A DNA stretch of 64,000 bases, taken from contig NZ_CP012023.1 of assembly GCF_001308265.1 (NCBI RefSeq), forward strand, positions 2,432,932 through 2,496,931. The letters run 5' to 3'. The notes under the pieces were generated by a model. It ran no database searches. It worked only from the letters and a program-made list of their open reading frames with translations, and had not been told where the DNA came from. Positions 9,921-20,136 of the stretch are shown here, piece by piece; position 1 is the stretch's first letter; every line of letters starts with the position of its first letter. Position numbers and translations under genes: made by a program. Source of the DNA: Celeribacter marinus. GTDB lineage: Bacteria; Pseudomonadota; Alphaproteobacteria; Rhodobacterales; Rhodobacteraceae.

Positions 9921-10074
9921 AGGCGCATCTCCCCAGAGGCATGTGTGAGTCGGACTGCTTATAGGAGAGCGCCCGCATCGACGATAGACGGTTTTTGACG
10001 CGAACAGACAGTGAGAGCGCTAACAGCCACAACAATATCCACATTAAACGGTCAACGCCCCTGAGGCATTCCCT

Positions 10075-10746
10075 TTAGAGTGCTTTTATGCCCAGCGCCT
10101 TCAAAAGCGCATCCAACGCCTCGACCGGCAAAAACAACAGCATTCCATCCCCATCCATCTCGATGTCCACCTGAGTGCCGCACGCCTCATTCGACGTGCC
10201 CCCGCGCCCGTCTGGTGCAAACTCAATGCCCTCGATAGGCCAAGTCAGCCCGACCGAGCGCCCCGTGACGCGCGACAGGGGAAAAAGAGAGACGCGTGTG
10301 CCAATAGGCAGTCTGATCGACAACGGCGATGTGAGATGCACACAGGTATCATGTGTTCCCAGCAACACAATTTTCCGCTCGGGGTGGCGCACAACGGCAT
10401 TCAAGACCGCCAACTCGTGATCCACCCGCGCCCCCAAGAACCCGACACCAAGAAGATAAGGTGCCTCGATACGGGTCAGGCACTTCTCGAAATCGGTGCT
10501 GTTTTGCTCTGGAACATGGTAAAAACGACTCGCTTCAATTGCGGTGCGCGCCTTACTGTCCAAACTATCGAAGTCTCCGATGACCGCATCGGGCATATGG
10601 CCCAGATCAAGCGCGATTTGCGCCCCACCATCTGCCGCAACAAGGGTTTTAGCCTGTGTTAACGCTTGCGAAACCATAGCCGGCGTAGAGTTTCCACCAC
10701 CAAGCAGGGTAACACCCGTTTCGACCTTTATCACAGGAAACACCAT
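10075..10746 (-). CDS. thiN: Thiamine diphosphokinase
   Basis: This enzyme transfers pyrophosphate from ATP to thiamine to make thiamine diphosphate. The 223-residue protein has VTLLGGG near residue 12, VAADGGA, and the metal-binding GDFDSLD typical of TPK catalytic domains. NSTDFEKCL and the C-terminal thiamine-binding segment (GIEFAPDGRGGTSNEA) follow. It stands alone; no other thiamine gene is adjacent. The 154-base gap to rpiA shows nothing I can name. Confidence 0.88.
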   Translation of the reverse strand: MVFPVIKVETGVTLLGGGNSTPAMVSQALTQAKTLVAADGGAQIALDLGHMPDAVIGDFDSLDSKARTAIEASRFYHVPEQNSTDFEKCLTRIEAPYLLGVGFLGARVDHELAVLNAVVRHPERKIVLLGTHDTCVHLTSPLSIRLPIGTRVSLFPLSRVTGRSVGLTWPIEGIEFAPDGRGGTSNEACGTQVDIEMDGDGMLLFLPVEALDALLKALGIKAL

Positions 10747-10825
10747 GTCCCACTCGACCTCTCAGGGTTCTTTGCCACAATTTGGACAGGAAATAATCAC
10801 GCTAATTTCCTTGTTTCGTTCCGAT

Positions 10826-10853
10826 TTGAGAACCAATTCATGGTAAATATGGT
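10826..10853 (+). promoter_or_regulatory. Candidate promoter for the acidic protein gene
   Basis: TTGAGA (10826-10831) and TATGGT (10848-10853) are separated by 16 bases and lie 34 bases before the chosen start. The match is weak. Confidence 0.3.
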
Positions 10854-10886
10854 GTCGTTACACAAGGGCAGAAAGTGAGTTTCGGC

Positions 10887-13160
10887 ATGGTTACGGATAG
10901 TAAAATTTTAACGGTCTCCTACGGGACCTTTTCGTGTACATTGGAAGGGTTCGACGATCCGTTCAACACGATGAGGTCTATTGCGGAGTATTTCCGTGAT
11001 CTTGCCGCTGACGACCGGTATTTTGGCGCGGAACCACCCACGCCTGATCCCCAGATGCTTCAACCCATTGCCGAGCGCGAAATTCAGCGCCGCGTCGAGA
11101 CGAAGCTGGATGAGAACGGGATGACCCTGCGACAGGTCGAGGGTGGGCCACATGCCGACATCGCGGCCCCTGTTGCACAACCGACCGCGACGACCGCGCC
11201 GATTAAAAAAGGCCCGACCGCAAAAGCAGCGGCTCCGTCACATGTGCCTGCACCTCAACCTCATGTCGCAGCTGCCCCTGCGGCCGAGGATACTGCGCCA
11301 CGCCATGAGCGTCCTACGTCAAGCGCGCCGACAGCGGCCGCAGTGGCATCGGTTACGCCAGCCGCCGAAGGCTCGATTGCAGAAAAACTGGCCCGCATCC
11401 GCGCCGCCGTTGCAAAACGCGACGATGCCCCATTTGCCGAAGATCAGCACGCCGCCGATGCCTTTGGCACGACCATCTCCGGTACGGACGTCGATACAGA
11501 CATTGTAGATCAACCCCTCGTAGACGCCGCAGATGTTTCGGACCAAACACCCGTCGAAGATGAGGTTGATTTGAGTGCCGTCATGGACGCCAGCAGCCCT
11601 GAGCCGGACGCAGAGGTTGAGCCGATTGTCGCCACACCCGACGAGGACGTGGCGCACGACATTATTGACGAGGCACCCCAAGCCGCGACAGCAAATGACG
11701 CGGACGACACATCCGACATCGAGATCTCGATTGATGTGACGGAAGATCTTGTCGCGGCCCCCGATATGCCAGACATGGATCCAAATCTCGCCGCCGATAT
11801 CGCCGAAGCAAGCGACACACCCGACGAGGTTGAGGACGACATCGTGGCGCAAACCGCACCACAAGACCCGCTCACCCGCGTTCGCGCGCGAGTCATTAAA
11901 ATGCGCCGCGCCGATTACGAGGCGGAAGTTGCCGCACGTGCGGATGTCACCGACCAGCCTGAGAAAACCACCGATGCGCAACCTGAAATCGAGGATGTCA
12001 TAGCCTTCGACACAGACGCGCTCACCTTTGATGATGCCTCCAATGACGTGGACGACACAGATTTTGACGCCAACGATGTGCTGGTCGATTTTGCGGCTGA
12101 TGCCGATGACGTGGATAACGCCGAGTATATCGAGGATCTCGACGACGCGGATACAAGTGCCGCCGACATCGCGTCCGTCCTGCGCCGTGAACTTGGCTCG
12201 ACCACACTCTCTGACGATGACGAAGACGATCTTATGCGCGAACTGGCCGATGTTGCGGCGCAAAGCGTGGACGCCGAAATCATCACCGACCCTATTGTTG
12301 CCGATGCGCCCGATGACGCGCGCGACGACTCCCAGACCCTCGACAACGTTGCTGCTCTGCTCGGTGACAACGATGTCGAGGACGCGCCCCTTGTGGATGA
12401 CGCGTTTGATGACCACGGCGTAGACCACGCCGAAACCGACCGCGAGGCCACACGCAATGTGTTCGCAACCTCCGCCGATGACACCATGTCGCGTATTCTC
12501 GACGAAACCGAGCGCGAAATGGAGAAAGACGACACATCACGCCGCCGGTCTGCGATTGCGCACCTCAAAGCGGCAGTGATGTCGAAACGTGCCGACCGTG
12601 ATGCGGGCGACGAGGCCGCAAACGATGATGACGACCAAAATGTCTACCGCGACGACCTTGCAAGCATCGTGCGCCCGACCCGTCCCGAGCGTGTCAAAAC
12701 CACCCGCCGTGACCTACCGCCACTGATGTTGGTGTCCGAGCAACGCATTGATACGCCCAAAGATATGATCAAAGGCGCGGATATTTCGCCCGTACGCCCG
12801 CGCCGGATTTCCGCCGCTGCGGTTGCTCTTCGCGAAGAGAGCGATGTCCACCATGATATGGCGATTGCAAACGCCACCGGTTTTGCCGATTACGCCGAGA
12901 CCATGGGTGCGCAAGGATTGTCCGAGTTACTTGAGGCCGCGACCGCCTATGCCAATCATGTTGAGGGAAAAGATACCGTATCGCGTCCGCAAATCATGCG
13001 TTTGGCGATGGAGGCCATGCCGGAGGATCAACCGCTTGAGGATCGTCTGCGCTCTTTTGGACAACTCTTGCGTCAAGGCAAAATCAAAAAGATTGCACGT
13101 GGCCAGTTCCAAGTGTCCGATGCATCACGGTTCAAGCCCGAAACACGCGCACACGGTTAA
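10887..13160 (+). CDS. Large acidic low-complexity protein, conserved ends
   Basis: The protein has about 757 residues. A conserved N-terminus (SKILTVSYGTFSCTLEGFDDPF...AEYFRDLAADDRYFG) and a conserved C-terminal ~170 residues (RPERVKTTRRDLPPLMLVSEQ...LLRQGKIKKIARGQFQVSD) flank a ~480-residue Asp/Ala/Glu/Val-rich stretch that is probably disordered. Such Rhodobacteraceae proteins are sometimes labelled chemotaxis CheA by automatic pipelines, but no histidine kinase, P1 or CheW motif is present. No signal peptide or membrane segment is visible. The start is either ATG 10887 or GTG 10875. I prefer 10887 because the conserved MVTDSKIL begins there. The function is unknown. Confidence 0.8.
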   Translation: MVTDSKILTVSYGTFSCTLEGFDDPFNTMRSIAEYFRDLAADDRYFGAEPPTPDPQMLQPIAEREIQRRVETKLDENGMTLRQVEGGPHADIAAPVAQPTATTAPIKKGPTAKAAAPSHVPAPQPHVAAAPAAEDTAPRHERPTSSAPTAAAVASVTPAAEGSIAEKLARIRAAVAKRDDAPFAEDQHAADAFGTTISGTDVDTDIVDQPLVDAADVSDQTPVEDEVDLSAVMDASSPEPDAEVEPIVATPDEDVAHDIIDEAPQAATANDADDTSDIEISIDVTEDLVAAPDMPDMDPNLAADIAEASDTPDEVEDDIVAQTAPQDPLTRVRARVIKMRRADYEAEVAARADVTDQPEKTTDAQPEIEDVIAFDTDALTFDDASNDVDDTDFDANDVLVDFAADADDVDNAEYIEDLDDADTSAADIASVLRRELGSTTLSDDDEDDLMRELADVAAQSVDAEIITDPIVADAPDDARDDSQTLDNVAALLGDNDVEDAPLVDDAFDDHGVDHAETDREATRNVFATSADDTMSRILDETEREMEKDDTSRRRSAIAHLKAAVMSKRADRDAGDEAANDDDDQNVYRDDLASIVRPTRPERVKTTRRDLPPLMLVSEQRIDTPKDMIKGADISPVRPRRISAAAVALREESDVHHDMAIANATGFADYAETMGAQGLSELLEAATAYANHVEGKDTVSRPQIMRLAMEAMPEDQPLEDRLRSFGQLLRQGKIKKIARGQFQVSDASRFKPETRAHG

Positions 13161-13182
13161 ACCAGTGCCGTGTCGCAACGCA

Positions 13183-13208
13183 AAAGGCCGCCCTAAGGGG
13201 CGGCCTTT
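13183..13208. terminator. Bidirectional hairpin terminator
   Basis: A perfect 11-bp stem (13183-13193 with 13198-13208) with a 4-base loop lies between convergent genes. A and T runs flank both arms. Confidence 0.85.
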
Positions 13209-13235
13209 CTCATATCTACGCAAGCGTGCGCCGAC

Positions 13236-13478
13236 CTATGTGTCGTCTTCAAACCGCGCGCTCGGCGCATCAGGATCAGGCTGACCAATACCGCGAAAAA
13301 CGGATTTAAGCGGAAATGTCCACAATATTCCAAGTCCAACATAGATCCCCAGCTCGACCAAAATGGACGGGCGATCAAACAAGCTGATCACCTTTACCGC
13401 CACGATGATGTATGCGGGAATACCGATCACGAGCACCAAAAGGGCGACACGGCGGCGGGTTTTATACGTCATAGCCAT
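13236..13478 (-). CDS. DUF2842 small membrane protein
   Basis: This 80-residue protein has two membrane helices (VALLVLVIGIPAYIIVAVKVI and VELGIYVGLGILWTFPL) and ends in the conserved FRGIGQPDPDAP stretch, matching DUF2842 of alphaproteobacteria. It starts nine bases after the purA stop and is probably co-transcribed with it. No function is known for the family, and no catalytic residues are apparent. Confidence 0.8.
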   Translation of the reverse strand: MAMTYKTRRRVALLVLVIGIPAYIIVAVKVISLFDRPSILVELGIYVGLGILWTFPLKSVFRGIGQPDPDAPSARFEDDT

Positions 13479-13487
13479 ATCGGGCAG

Positions 13488-14783
13488 TTAGTCCGCAAAC
13501 GGGTCTGTGACAAGGATCGTATCTTCACGCTCGGGTGAGGTCGACACGAGCGCCACAGGACAATCGATCAATTCCTCGATGTGGCGCACGTATTTGATCG
13601 CATTCGCAGGCAGATCATTCCATGTGCGCGCGCCCTCGGTGCTTTCGGACCACCCCGGCATTTCCTCATAGATCGGCACGCAACGTTCCTGATCTTCGGC
13701 CGCTGTCGGGAGATAGTCCAAACGCTCCCCGTCTAGGTCATAGCCCACGCAAATTTTCAGCGTCTCGAACCCGTCAAGCACGTCCAATTTGGTCAAACAG
13801 ATGCCGTTCATGCCCGACGTCGCACAGGTCTGACGCAACAAGGCCGCATCGAACCAACCGCAGCGGCGCTTGCGCCCTGTAGTGGTGCCAAACTCGTGGC
13901 CGCGTTCGCCAAGGCGTTGACCATCCGCATCATGCAATTCGGTCGGAAAGGGTCCCTCGCCCACACGGGTGGTATAGGCTTTGACGATCCCAAGGACGTA
14001 ATCGATGGCTCCCGGACCGATGCCGACACCTGTGGCCGCTTGGCCCGCGATCACATTGGATGAGGTCACAAACGGGTATGTCCCAAAATCGATATCGAGC
14101 AATGCACCCTGTGCGCCCTCAAACAAGATGCGTTTGCCGGCTTTGCGTTTCTCGTTCATCACCTTCCAGACGGGACCAGAATACGGGAGAATCTTTGGTG
14201 CGATTTCTTTGAGCGCCGCGATCAAGGCGTCACGATCAACGGGCTCGAACCCCAAACCCTTGCGCAATGGATCATGGTGTTGCAACGCGCGGTCAACACG
14301 CGCAATCAATGTTGCCTCATCAGCCAGATCGGCCACACGAATGGCACGGCGACCCACTTTATCCTCGTAACACGGGCCAATGCCGCGCCCTGTTGTGCCA
14401 ATTTTTGTGCCTTTGGACGCGGCTTCCTCGCGGGCGCGGTCCAATTCACCGTGGATTGGCAAAATAAGCGGGGTGTTTTCGGCAACCATCAGCGTTTCAG
14501 GCGAAATCTCGACGCCTTGCGCGCGGATCGTTTCGATCTCGCTCAACAAATGCCACGGATCCAGAACGACACCGTTGCCAATCACGGACAACTTGCCACC
14601 GCGCACCACGCCCGAGGGCAGCGCATGTAGCTTGTAGACCTTGCCGTCGATGACGAGCGTGTGGCCTGCGTTATGGCCACCTTGGAAGCGTGCGATCACA
14701 TCCGCGCGCTCCGAGAGCCAGTCCACGATCTTGCCTTTACCTTCGTCACCCCATTGGGCGCCGACAACGACGACGTTAGCCAT
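13488..14783 (-). CDS. purA: Adenylosuccinate synthetase
   Basis: PurA uses GTP to join aspartate and IMP, the first committed step to AMP. The 431-residue protein has the P-loop [14 protein letters not shown] at the N-terminus with catalytic Asp, GGHNAGHT with the catalytic His, [14 protein letters not shown] and the C-terminal base-binding TKLDVLDG. The start at 14783 has AAAGGA seven bases upstream and matches the family N-terminus, although 44 further codons are open. It is followed by the DUF2842 gene and reads away from secG. Confidence 0.97.
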   Translation of the reverse strand: MANVVVVGAQWGDEGKGKIVDWLSERADVIARFQGGHNAGHTLVIDGKVYKLHALPSGVVRGGKLSVIGNGVVLDPWHLLSEIETIRAQGVEISPETLMVAENTPLILPIHGELDRAREEAASKGTKIGTTGRGIGPCYEDKVGRRAIRVADLADEATLIARVDRALQHHDPLRKGLGFEPVDRDALIAALKEIAPKILPYSGPVWKVMNEKRKAGKRILFEGAQGALLDIDFGTYPFVTSSNVIAGQAATGVGIGPGAIDYVLGIVKAYTTRVGEGPFPTELHDADGQRLGERGHEFGTTTGRKRRCGWFDAALLRQTCATSGMNGICLTKLDVLDGFETLKICVGYDLDGERLDYLPTAAEDQERCVPIYEEMPGWSESTEGARTWNDLPANAIKYVRHIEELIDCPVALVSTSPEREDTILVTDPFAD

Positions 14784-14999
14784 GATGAATCCTTTGATTG
14801 GATTGAAACCCGCGCCCGTATAGCGCCGCGCGGGCGGTGAGGGAACCGCAAAACGTGTGAAACCTCTCACAACGCCACATTGTACATAGGAACACCGTGC
14901 ACAAGCCGCGCGCATTTTGTGTCTGATCCGTTTGCACGGGGTTGCGTATAGGGCAATCTCATCTTAAGTACCCGCAACGAACCAATCGAAAGCAGATCC

Positions 15000-15365
15000 A
15001 TGGAAAACGTTGTTCTCGTCGTCCACCTCATCTTGGCGCTTTGCCTTATTGGCATTGTGCTCATTCAGCGGTCTGAAGGCGGCGGTCTTGGTATGGGCGG
15101 CGGCGCAGGCGATGCGATGTCGGCACGCGGTGCGGCAACAGCCCTCACGCGACTGACATGGATTTTTGCGGTTGGGTTCATCATCACCTCCATCACTCTT
15201 ACGGTTCTGGCGCGGCGCGAGGCCAATGTGTCCTCTGTCGTAGACAACATGTCCGCCACTGAAACGGTAGATGATGCCGTATCGACCCCTGTGTTGCCAT
15301 CCGGCGAAAGCCTGTTGCCACCCTCGGCCACAGACGCGCCTATCGCACCACCCAGCGTCGAATAA
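15000..15365 (+). CDS. secG: Preprotein translocase subunit SecG
   Basis: SecG is the small stimulatory subunit of the SecYEG protein channel. The 121-residue protein has two hydrophobic segments (VVLVVHLILALCLIGIVLI and LTWIFAVGFIITSITLTVL). The conserved loop between them reads RSEGGGLGMGGGAGDAMSARGAA. A Ser/Pro-rich tail follows. Upstream, divergent purA shares the 216-base gap; downstream, a terminator separates it from pyrG. Confidence 0.95.
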   Translation: MENVVLVVHLILALCLIGIVLIQRSEGGGLGMGGGAGDAMSARGAATALTRLTWIFAVGFIITSITLTVLARREANVSSVVDNMSATETVDDAVSTPVLPSGESLLPPSATDAPIAPPSVE

Positions 15366-15460
15366 CCCCAAAACATGGGCGTTGCGGGATTAATTTCCGC
15401 AACATGTAGCGGTTTGGTTGCGCGGGACGACCGAATCTGATAGCTCTCAAATCCCGTGAT

Positions 15461-15492
15461 ACACGCGAAATATTTTCGCGTGTTTTACTCTT
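15461..15492 (+). terminator. Terminator between secG and pyrG
   Basis: A perfect 10-bp stem (15461-15470 with 15474-15483) is followed by TTT and then a run of T residues. It sits 30 to 60 bases before pyrG, so it could also act as an attenuator if pyrG were read from upstream. I see no pyrimidine-sensing sequence that would prove this. Confidence 0.8.
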
Positions 15493-15522
15493 TTTTGGAC
15501 ACTCACGGGAGCCCCTCATCAC

Positions 15523-17166
15523 ATGGCACGATACGTTTTCATCACCGGCGGTGTTGTATCCTCTTTGGGCAAAGGTCTTGCCTCTGCGGCTCTTGGCGCC
15601 CTTCTTCAGGCGCGCGGATTTTCTGTACGGTTGCGCAAGCTTGACCCCTACCTCAACGTCGATCCAGGCACGATGAGCCCGTTTGAGCACGGCGAAGTGT
15701 TCGTGACCGATGATGGTGCGGAAACCGATCTCGACCTTGGCCACTACGAGCGGTTCACGGGCGTGGCCGCGCGCAACACCGACTCGATCTCGTCGGGCCG
15801 CGTTTACACCAACGTTCTCGAAAAAGAGCGCCGTGGTGATTATCTTGGAAAAACTATTCAGGTGATCCCGCACGTGACCAACGAAATCAAAGATTTCTTG
15901 CATGTCGGCAATGACGAAGTTGATTTCATGCTCTGTGAAATCGGTGGCACGGTTGGCGACATCGAGGGCTTGCCCTTCTTTGAAGCGATCCGACAGTTCG
16001 CCCAAGACAAACCGCGCGGCGAGTGTATTTTCATGCACCTCACGCTCTTGCCCTACATCACCGCATCGGGCGAGTTGAAAACCAAACCGACACAGCACTC
16101 GGTCAAAGAGTTGCGCACGATCGGCCTTCAGCCAAACGTATTGGTGTGCCGATCCGAGCACCCGATCCCCGAGAAAGAGCGCGAGAAAATTGCACTATTC
16201 TGTAACGTGCGCAAAGAAGACGTGATTGCAGCTCCTGATCTCAAATCGATCTATGAGGCGCCGCTGGCCTATCACCGTGAGGGCCTTGATCAAGCTGTGC
16301 TTGACGCCTTCGGCATCTCGCCTGCGCCCAAGCCGGACCTCACCGTGTGGCACGACGTGGCCGACCGCGTTTTCAACCCTGAAGGCGAAGTCAAAGTCGC
16401 CATTGTGGGCAAATACGTGCAACTTGAAGATGCCTATAAATCCATCGCCGAGGCGTTGACGCACGGCGGCATGGCAAACCGTGTCAAAGTCAAAATTGAA
16501 TGGGTCGACGCGGAAATCTTTGAAAAAGAAGACCCTGCTCCTCACCTCGAAGGGTTCCACGCGATCCTGGTCCCTGGTGGCTTTGGCGAGCGCGGCACCG
16601 AGGGCAAAATCAAGGCCGCGAAATTCGCGCGCGAACGCAAAGTCCCCTACCTCGGTATCTGTTTGGGCATGCAATTGGCCGTCATCGAGGCCGCACGCAA
16701 CCTCGCGGGCATCGAAACCGCAGGCTCCGAGGAGTTCGACCACGAGGCGGGCGGCAAACGCTTTGAACCCGTGGTCTACCACCTCAAGGAATGGGTCCAA
16801 GGCAACGCAACCGTGCGCCGCAACGCAGGCGACGACAAAGGCGGCACCATGCGCCTTGGCGCGTATACCGCCACGCTCAAAGAAGGCTCCAAAGTCGCCG
16901 CGGCTTATGGCACCACCGAGATCGAAGAACGCCACCGTCACCGCTATGAGGTAGACACAAAGTACCGTGAAAAACTCGAAAGCTGTGGCATGATTTTCTC
17001 CGGCATGTCCCCCGATGGACGCCTGCCCGAGATTGTCGAAGCGGTCGATCACCCGTGGTACATCGGCGTGCAATTCCACCCCGAATTGAAATCCAAACCG
17101 TTCGCGCCCGCGCCTTTGTTCAAGGATTTCATCCGCGCCGCAAAAGACAATTCACGCTTGGTCTAA
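15523..17166 (+). CDS. pyrG: CTP synthase
   Basis: PyrG aminates UTP to CTP with glutamine or ammonia and ATP. The 547-residue protein has the synthetase domain at the N-terminus ([17 protein letters not shown]-loop, then [30 protein letters not shown]). The C-terminal class I amidotransferase has the nucleophile Cys in GICLGMQ and the His/Glu pair in [10 protein letters not shown]. Both halves are intact. GGGAG lies about 12 bases before the ATG. It ends in a strong hairpin. Confidence 0.98.
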   Translation: MARYVFITGGVVSSLGKGLASAALGALLQARGFSVRLRKLDPYLNVDPGTMSPFEHGEVFVTDDGAETDLDLGHYERFTGVAARNTDSISSGRVYTNVLEKERRGDYLGKTIQVIPHVTNEIKDFLHVGNDEVDFMLCEIGGTVGDIEGLPFFEAIRQFAQDKPRGECIFMHLTLLPYITASGELKTKPTQHSVKELRTIGLQPNVLVCRSEHPIPEKEREKIALFCNVRKEDVIAAPDLKSIYEAPLAYHREGLDQAVLDAFGISPAPKPDLTVWHDVADRVFNPEGEVKVAIVGKYVQLEDAYKSIAEALTHGGMANRVKVKIEWVDAEIFEKEDPAPHLEGFHAILVPGGFGERGTEGKIKAAKFARERKVPYLGICLGMQLAVIEAARNLAGIETAGSEEFDHEAGGKRFEPVVYHLKEWVQGNATVRRNAGDDKGGTMRLGAYTATLKEGSKVAAAYGTTEIEERHRHRYEVDTKYREKLESCGMIFSGMSPDGRLPEIVEAVDHPWYIGVQFHPELKSKPFAPAPLFKDFIRAAKDNSRLV

Positions 17167-17186
17167 GCCATCACAGTATGCGATTT

Positions 17187-17213
17187 AAACGGGCTCCTAC
17201 GGGGGCCCGTTTT
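17187..17213. terminator. Terminator after pyrG
   Basis: AAACGGGC (17187-17194) pairs with GCCCGTTT (17205-17212), extended by three or more inner pairs. It is followed by T residues on the + strand. It lies between convergent pyrG and sdaA and may serve both. Confidence 0.85.
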
Positions 17214-17230
17214 CGTGTGCGGAGTCTAGC

Positions 17231-18601
17231 TTAGCAATTGGGGATGTTTACGGCCAACCCGCCTAGGCTGGTCTCTTTGTATTTGTCGCTCATATCGCGC
17301 CCCGTCTGCCACAGGGTTGCAATCGCGCTATCGAGCGGAACAAGATGCGATCCATCGCCGTGCAGCGCCAGTGATGCGGCTGCGACCGCCTTAATCGCGC
17401 CTAAACCATTGCGCTCGATACATGGCACTTGGACCAAGCCCGCAACCGGATCGCAGGTCATACCAAGGTGATGTTCCAACGCAATCTCGGCGGCATTTTC
17501 CACCTGCGCAGGCGTGCCGCCCAAAACCGCACACATGCCCGCCGCCGCCATTGCTGAGGCGGATCCCACCTCGGCCTGACATCCGCATTCCGCCCCCGAG
17601 ATTGACGCATTGTGTTTGATCAATCCGCCGATGGCCGCCGCCGTCAAAAGGAAATCGGGTAACTGCGCCGGATCGGCTTGTGGGACATGATCGAGCCAGT
17701 AGCGGATGCACGCAGGGATCACACCCGCCGCACCATTGGTGGGCGCGGTGACCACTTGGCCCCCCGCCGCGTTCTCCTCGTTCACCGCCATTGCGTAGGC
17801 CGAAATCCAGTCGTTGACGATATGGGGCGGCGCAAGGTTGCTGTGTTGCAGCTCTCGTAAATTAACATAGATACCCCGCGCACGGCGTTTGACCGCAAGG
17901 CCCCCGGGTAAAATGCCATCGCCCGCAAGCCCCCGCTCCAGACAGGCATCCATCGTGGACCAAATCTGTGCGATTCCGCGATCAAGATCGGCCGCACTCA
18001 TCCGCGACACCTCGTTCGCGCGCTTCATCTGGGCGATGCTCAATCCCGCCGATTGTGCCATGTCCAACATCTCAAGGCTCGATTGAAACGGATAGGGCAC
18101 ATCGGACCGCGCGCTCATGTCTTGGCTTTGCGCCTGCTCAAACTCGTCAGCAGTCAACACAAAACCACCGCCAATAGAATAGTAGGTCTCGCACAACAAG
18201 CGTGCGCCAGAGGCACCTACCGCCTTGATTTCCATAGCATTCGCATGACCGTTGGACGGCGTATCATAGTCAAAAATCAAATCCACAGACGGGTCAAATG
18301 CAATCCCAGTATCGGGCAACACGTGATCCGTACAAATCGCATCAAAGACCGTATTTGCGCGGATCGGATCAAATGTTTGCGGGCTAAATCCAGCGAGCCC
18401 CAGAATACAGGCCCGATCGGTCGCATGTCCTTTTCCGGTAAATGCAAGTGAGCCAAGCAATCGGACGTGAAGCCGGACAGGCGTGATATTTTGATCAGCC
18501 AATGCGGCCATAAACCGTGCTGCGGCCACCATTGGCCCCATCGTGTGCGACGATGACGGGCCAATGCCCACCTTGAACATTTCAAAGACACTCAAGAACA
18601 T
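17231..18601 (-). CDS. sdaA: L-serine ammonia-lyase (4Fe-4S, single chain)
   Basis: This enzyme deaminates L-serine to pyruvate using an iron-sulfur cluster. The 456-residue protein joins the beta domain (N-terminus, [14 protein letters not shown]) and the alpha domain, which has GAEVG-type cysteines in [22 protein letters not shown] and the downstream [20 protein letters not shown]. The GGGAGG site six bases upstream fits the start. Length and domain order match E. coli SdaA. The 51 bases to the paiB-like gene suggest a possible shared transcript. Confidence 0.95.
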   Translation of the reverse strand: MFLSVFEMFKVGIGPSSSHTMGPMVAAARFMAALADQNITPVRLHVRLLGSLAFTGKGHATDRACILGLAGFSPQTFDPIRANTVFDAICTDHVLPDTGIAFDPSVDLIFDYDTPSNGHANAMEIKAVGASGARLLCETYYSIGGGFVLTADEFEQAQSQDMSARSDVPYPFQSSLEMLDMAQSAGLSIAQMKRANEVSRMSAADLDRGIAQIWSTMDACLERGLAGDGILPGGLAVKRRARGIYVNLRELQHSNLAPPHIVNDWISAYAMAVNEENAAGGQVVTAPTNGAAGVIPACIRYWLDHVPQADPAQLPDFLLTAAAIGGLIKHNASISGAECGCQAEVGSASAMAAAGMCAVLGGTPAQVENAAEIALEHHLGMTCDPVAGLVQVPCIERNGLGAIKAVAAASLALHGDGSHLVPLDSAIATLWQTGRDMSDKYKETSLGGLAVNIPNC

Positions 18602-18652
18602 CGCGACCTCCCATTGCCATGTAGACCAACGCGACGTCCGTCACCCTGTCCG

Positions 18653-19294
18653 TTATTGATCGTCAGCTTTTGGAAAGAATTCAAGTGCTTCTGCTAAATC
18701 CCGCGCCATGTCGCTGCGTTCGCTCATCAAGCCGTGATAGGTGCCCGCACGATCCTGCTCAGATTTGGCTTGGTTCACTTTCCACTTTCCTTCCATGTGC
18801 GACACTTCAAATCGTATGCCGACAATGCCGCGCTTGAGGGCGGCAATGTAGGCCACAGGTGCATCGGACATCGCCCACGGATTGGCGCGCCCCGCCTCAT
18901 GGCGATCCGACAAGGCGCTCAGATGCGCGTTCAACCAGTCGCCATCCTGAATGGCCTCGAATGTGCCATGAGCATGCGCCACGATGTAGCCCCACGTTGG
19001 GACAACCTTTGCGTGAACCTGTTTTGAGGGGTAGTAGCTTGGCGATATATACGCGTGCGGCCCTTGAAACATCACCACCGATTGACCTGCACCCGCGAGA
19101 GTCCAATGGGAATTCGGGCGTGCGACATGGCTTTCGAGATAAGTTTTTGTGCCCTCTTCGCGCACCATCCACGGCACATGCGAAATCTCGATGCCGCCCT
19201 CATGCGGCGTCACAAGCGCGCCGAACGAAATTTCGTGCATCGCCGCACGCAGGACATTTGGATCGTCTATGCCAGTTTGGTCAGGTCGGTACAT
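18653..19294 (-). CDS. FMN-binding PaiB-like protein
   Basis: The 213 residues match the PaiB family of FMN-binding split-barrel proteins, named for a negative regulator in Bacillus. Supporting segments are MYRPDQTGIDD at the start, FGALVTPHEGGIEISHVPW, FQGPHAYISPSYYPSKQ and VPTWGYIVAHAHGTFE. In proteobacteria the regulatory role is not established, and a flavin- or heme-related enzymatic role is equally possible. GAGG seven bases upstream supports the start. It is divergent from the LysE gene. Confidence 0.85.
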   Translation of the reverse strand: MYRPDQTGIDDPNVLRAAMHEISFGALVTPHEGGIEISHVPWMVREEGTKTYLESHVARPNSHWTLAGAGQSVVMFQGPHAYISPSYYPSKQVHAKVVPTWGYIVAHAHGTFEAIQDGDWLNAHLSALSDRHEAGRANPWAMSDAPVAYIAALKRGIVGIRFEVSHMEGKWKVNQAKSEQDRAGTYHGLMSERSDMARDLAEALEFFPKADDQ

Positions 19295-19477
19295 GGTCTG
19301 CCTCGCGCGGTTTTCTTTCGCCTAACACGCTCGTGCCACCGCGCAAACCATCATTCGCGCCATGTACTACGTTTGGGCGGCTCGACGCCACATGAAGGCC
19401 TTTCATCGCGCACCGTTATCGCACCCATCATCAAAAAGCGCACCACATTCGCGCGCGACCCGCTATAGCTTCGAGTT

Positions 19478-20071
19478 ATGGATATGACCCTTTTCTTTGC
19501 CCTTTTGACATTTGCATTTGTGGCCTCTGGCACGCCCGGACCAAACAACCTGATGCTCTTGGCCTCAGGCGCTAATTTCGGGTTTCGGCGGACTTTGCCG
19601 CATATGCTAGGCATCTCTCTTGGCCACTCATTCATGGTGTTTGTAATCGGTCTGGGTCTGGCACAGTTGTTTGAGACTGTGCCTGTCTTGCGCCAGATAC
19701 TGGTTGTCGTCTCACTCGCCTACATGCTGTGGCTCGCGTGGAAAATCGCGCATGCCGCCCCACCCAAAGAGGGCGCAGCCGGCGGCAAACCGTTCACATT
19801 TTGGCAAGCGGTCGCATTCCAATGGGTCAATCCAAAAGCTTGGATTATGGCGATTGGTGCGCAAACCAACTATGCGCAAGGTGAGGGATGGACGGCGGCG
19901 GCCATTGTGGGGCTCGGGTTTCTCATGGTGAACTTTCCCGCCATTACGGTCTGGGCATGGATGGGCACCGAGGTGCGGCGCTTGCTCACCAACACGCGGC
20001 GCTTGCGCATCTTTAACTGGACCATGGCCACTCTTCTTGTGGCCTCGCTCTTGCCCATTTTGGTTCATTGA
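19478..20071 (+). CDS. LysE-family exporter
   Basis: This 197-residue membrane protein of about six helices shows the family motif SGTPGPNNLMLLASGANFGFRRTLPHMLGISLGH near the N-terminus and FQWVNPKAWIMAIGA in the middle. Such proteins (RhtB/LysE type) export amino acids or derivatives; the substrate cannot be told from sequence. A start at 19484 (MTLFF) is equally possible because neither ATG has a strong ribosome site. It faces away from the PaiB-like gene, leaving a 183-base divergent promoter region. Confidence 0.88.
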   Translation: MDMTLFFALLTFAFVASGTPGPNNLMLLASGANFGFRRTLPHMLGISLGHSFMVFVIGLGLAQLFETVPVLRQILVVVSLAYMLWLAWKIAHAAPPKEGAAGGKPFTFWQAVAFQWVNPKAWIMAIGAQTNYAQGEGWTAAAIVGLGFLMVNFPAITVWAWMGTEVRRLLTNTRRLRIFNWTMATLLVASLLPILVH

Positions 20072-20136
20072 TGGCGCACCATCACAGTTGCGTGCACCCG
20101 TTTCCTTTTCCCCAATCGCGGTTTATATAAAATTCC

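Noticed and set aside
11319..12428. Long open frame (369 codons) on the minus strand inside the acidic protein gene
   Set aside because: It mirrors the Asp/Ala-rich codons of the true gene, gives a Val/Gly/Cys/Arg-rich peptide without any domain, and has no ribosome site.
10887..13160. CheA-type chemotaxis kinase
   Set aside because: No Hpt, histidine kinase ATP-site or CheW-like motif is present; the resemblance is only a common database label.
15340..17079. Two long minus-strand frames (273 and 294 codons) across pyrG
   Set aside because: Both are antisense to an unmistakable, complete CTP synthase; they have Phe/His/Arg-rich shadow composition and no recognisable motif.
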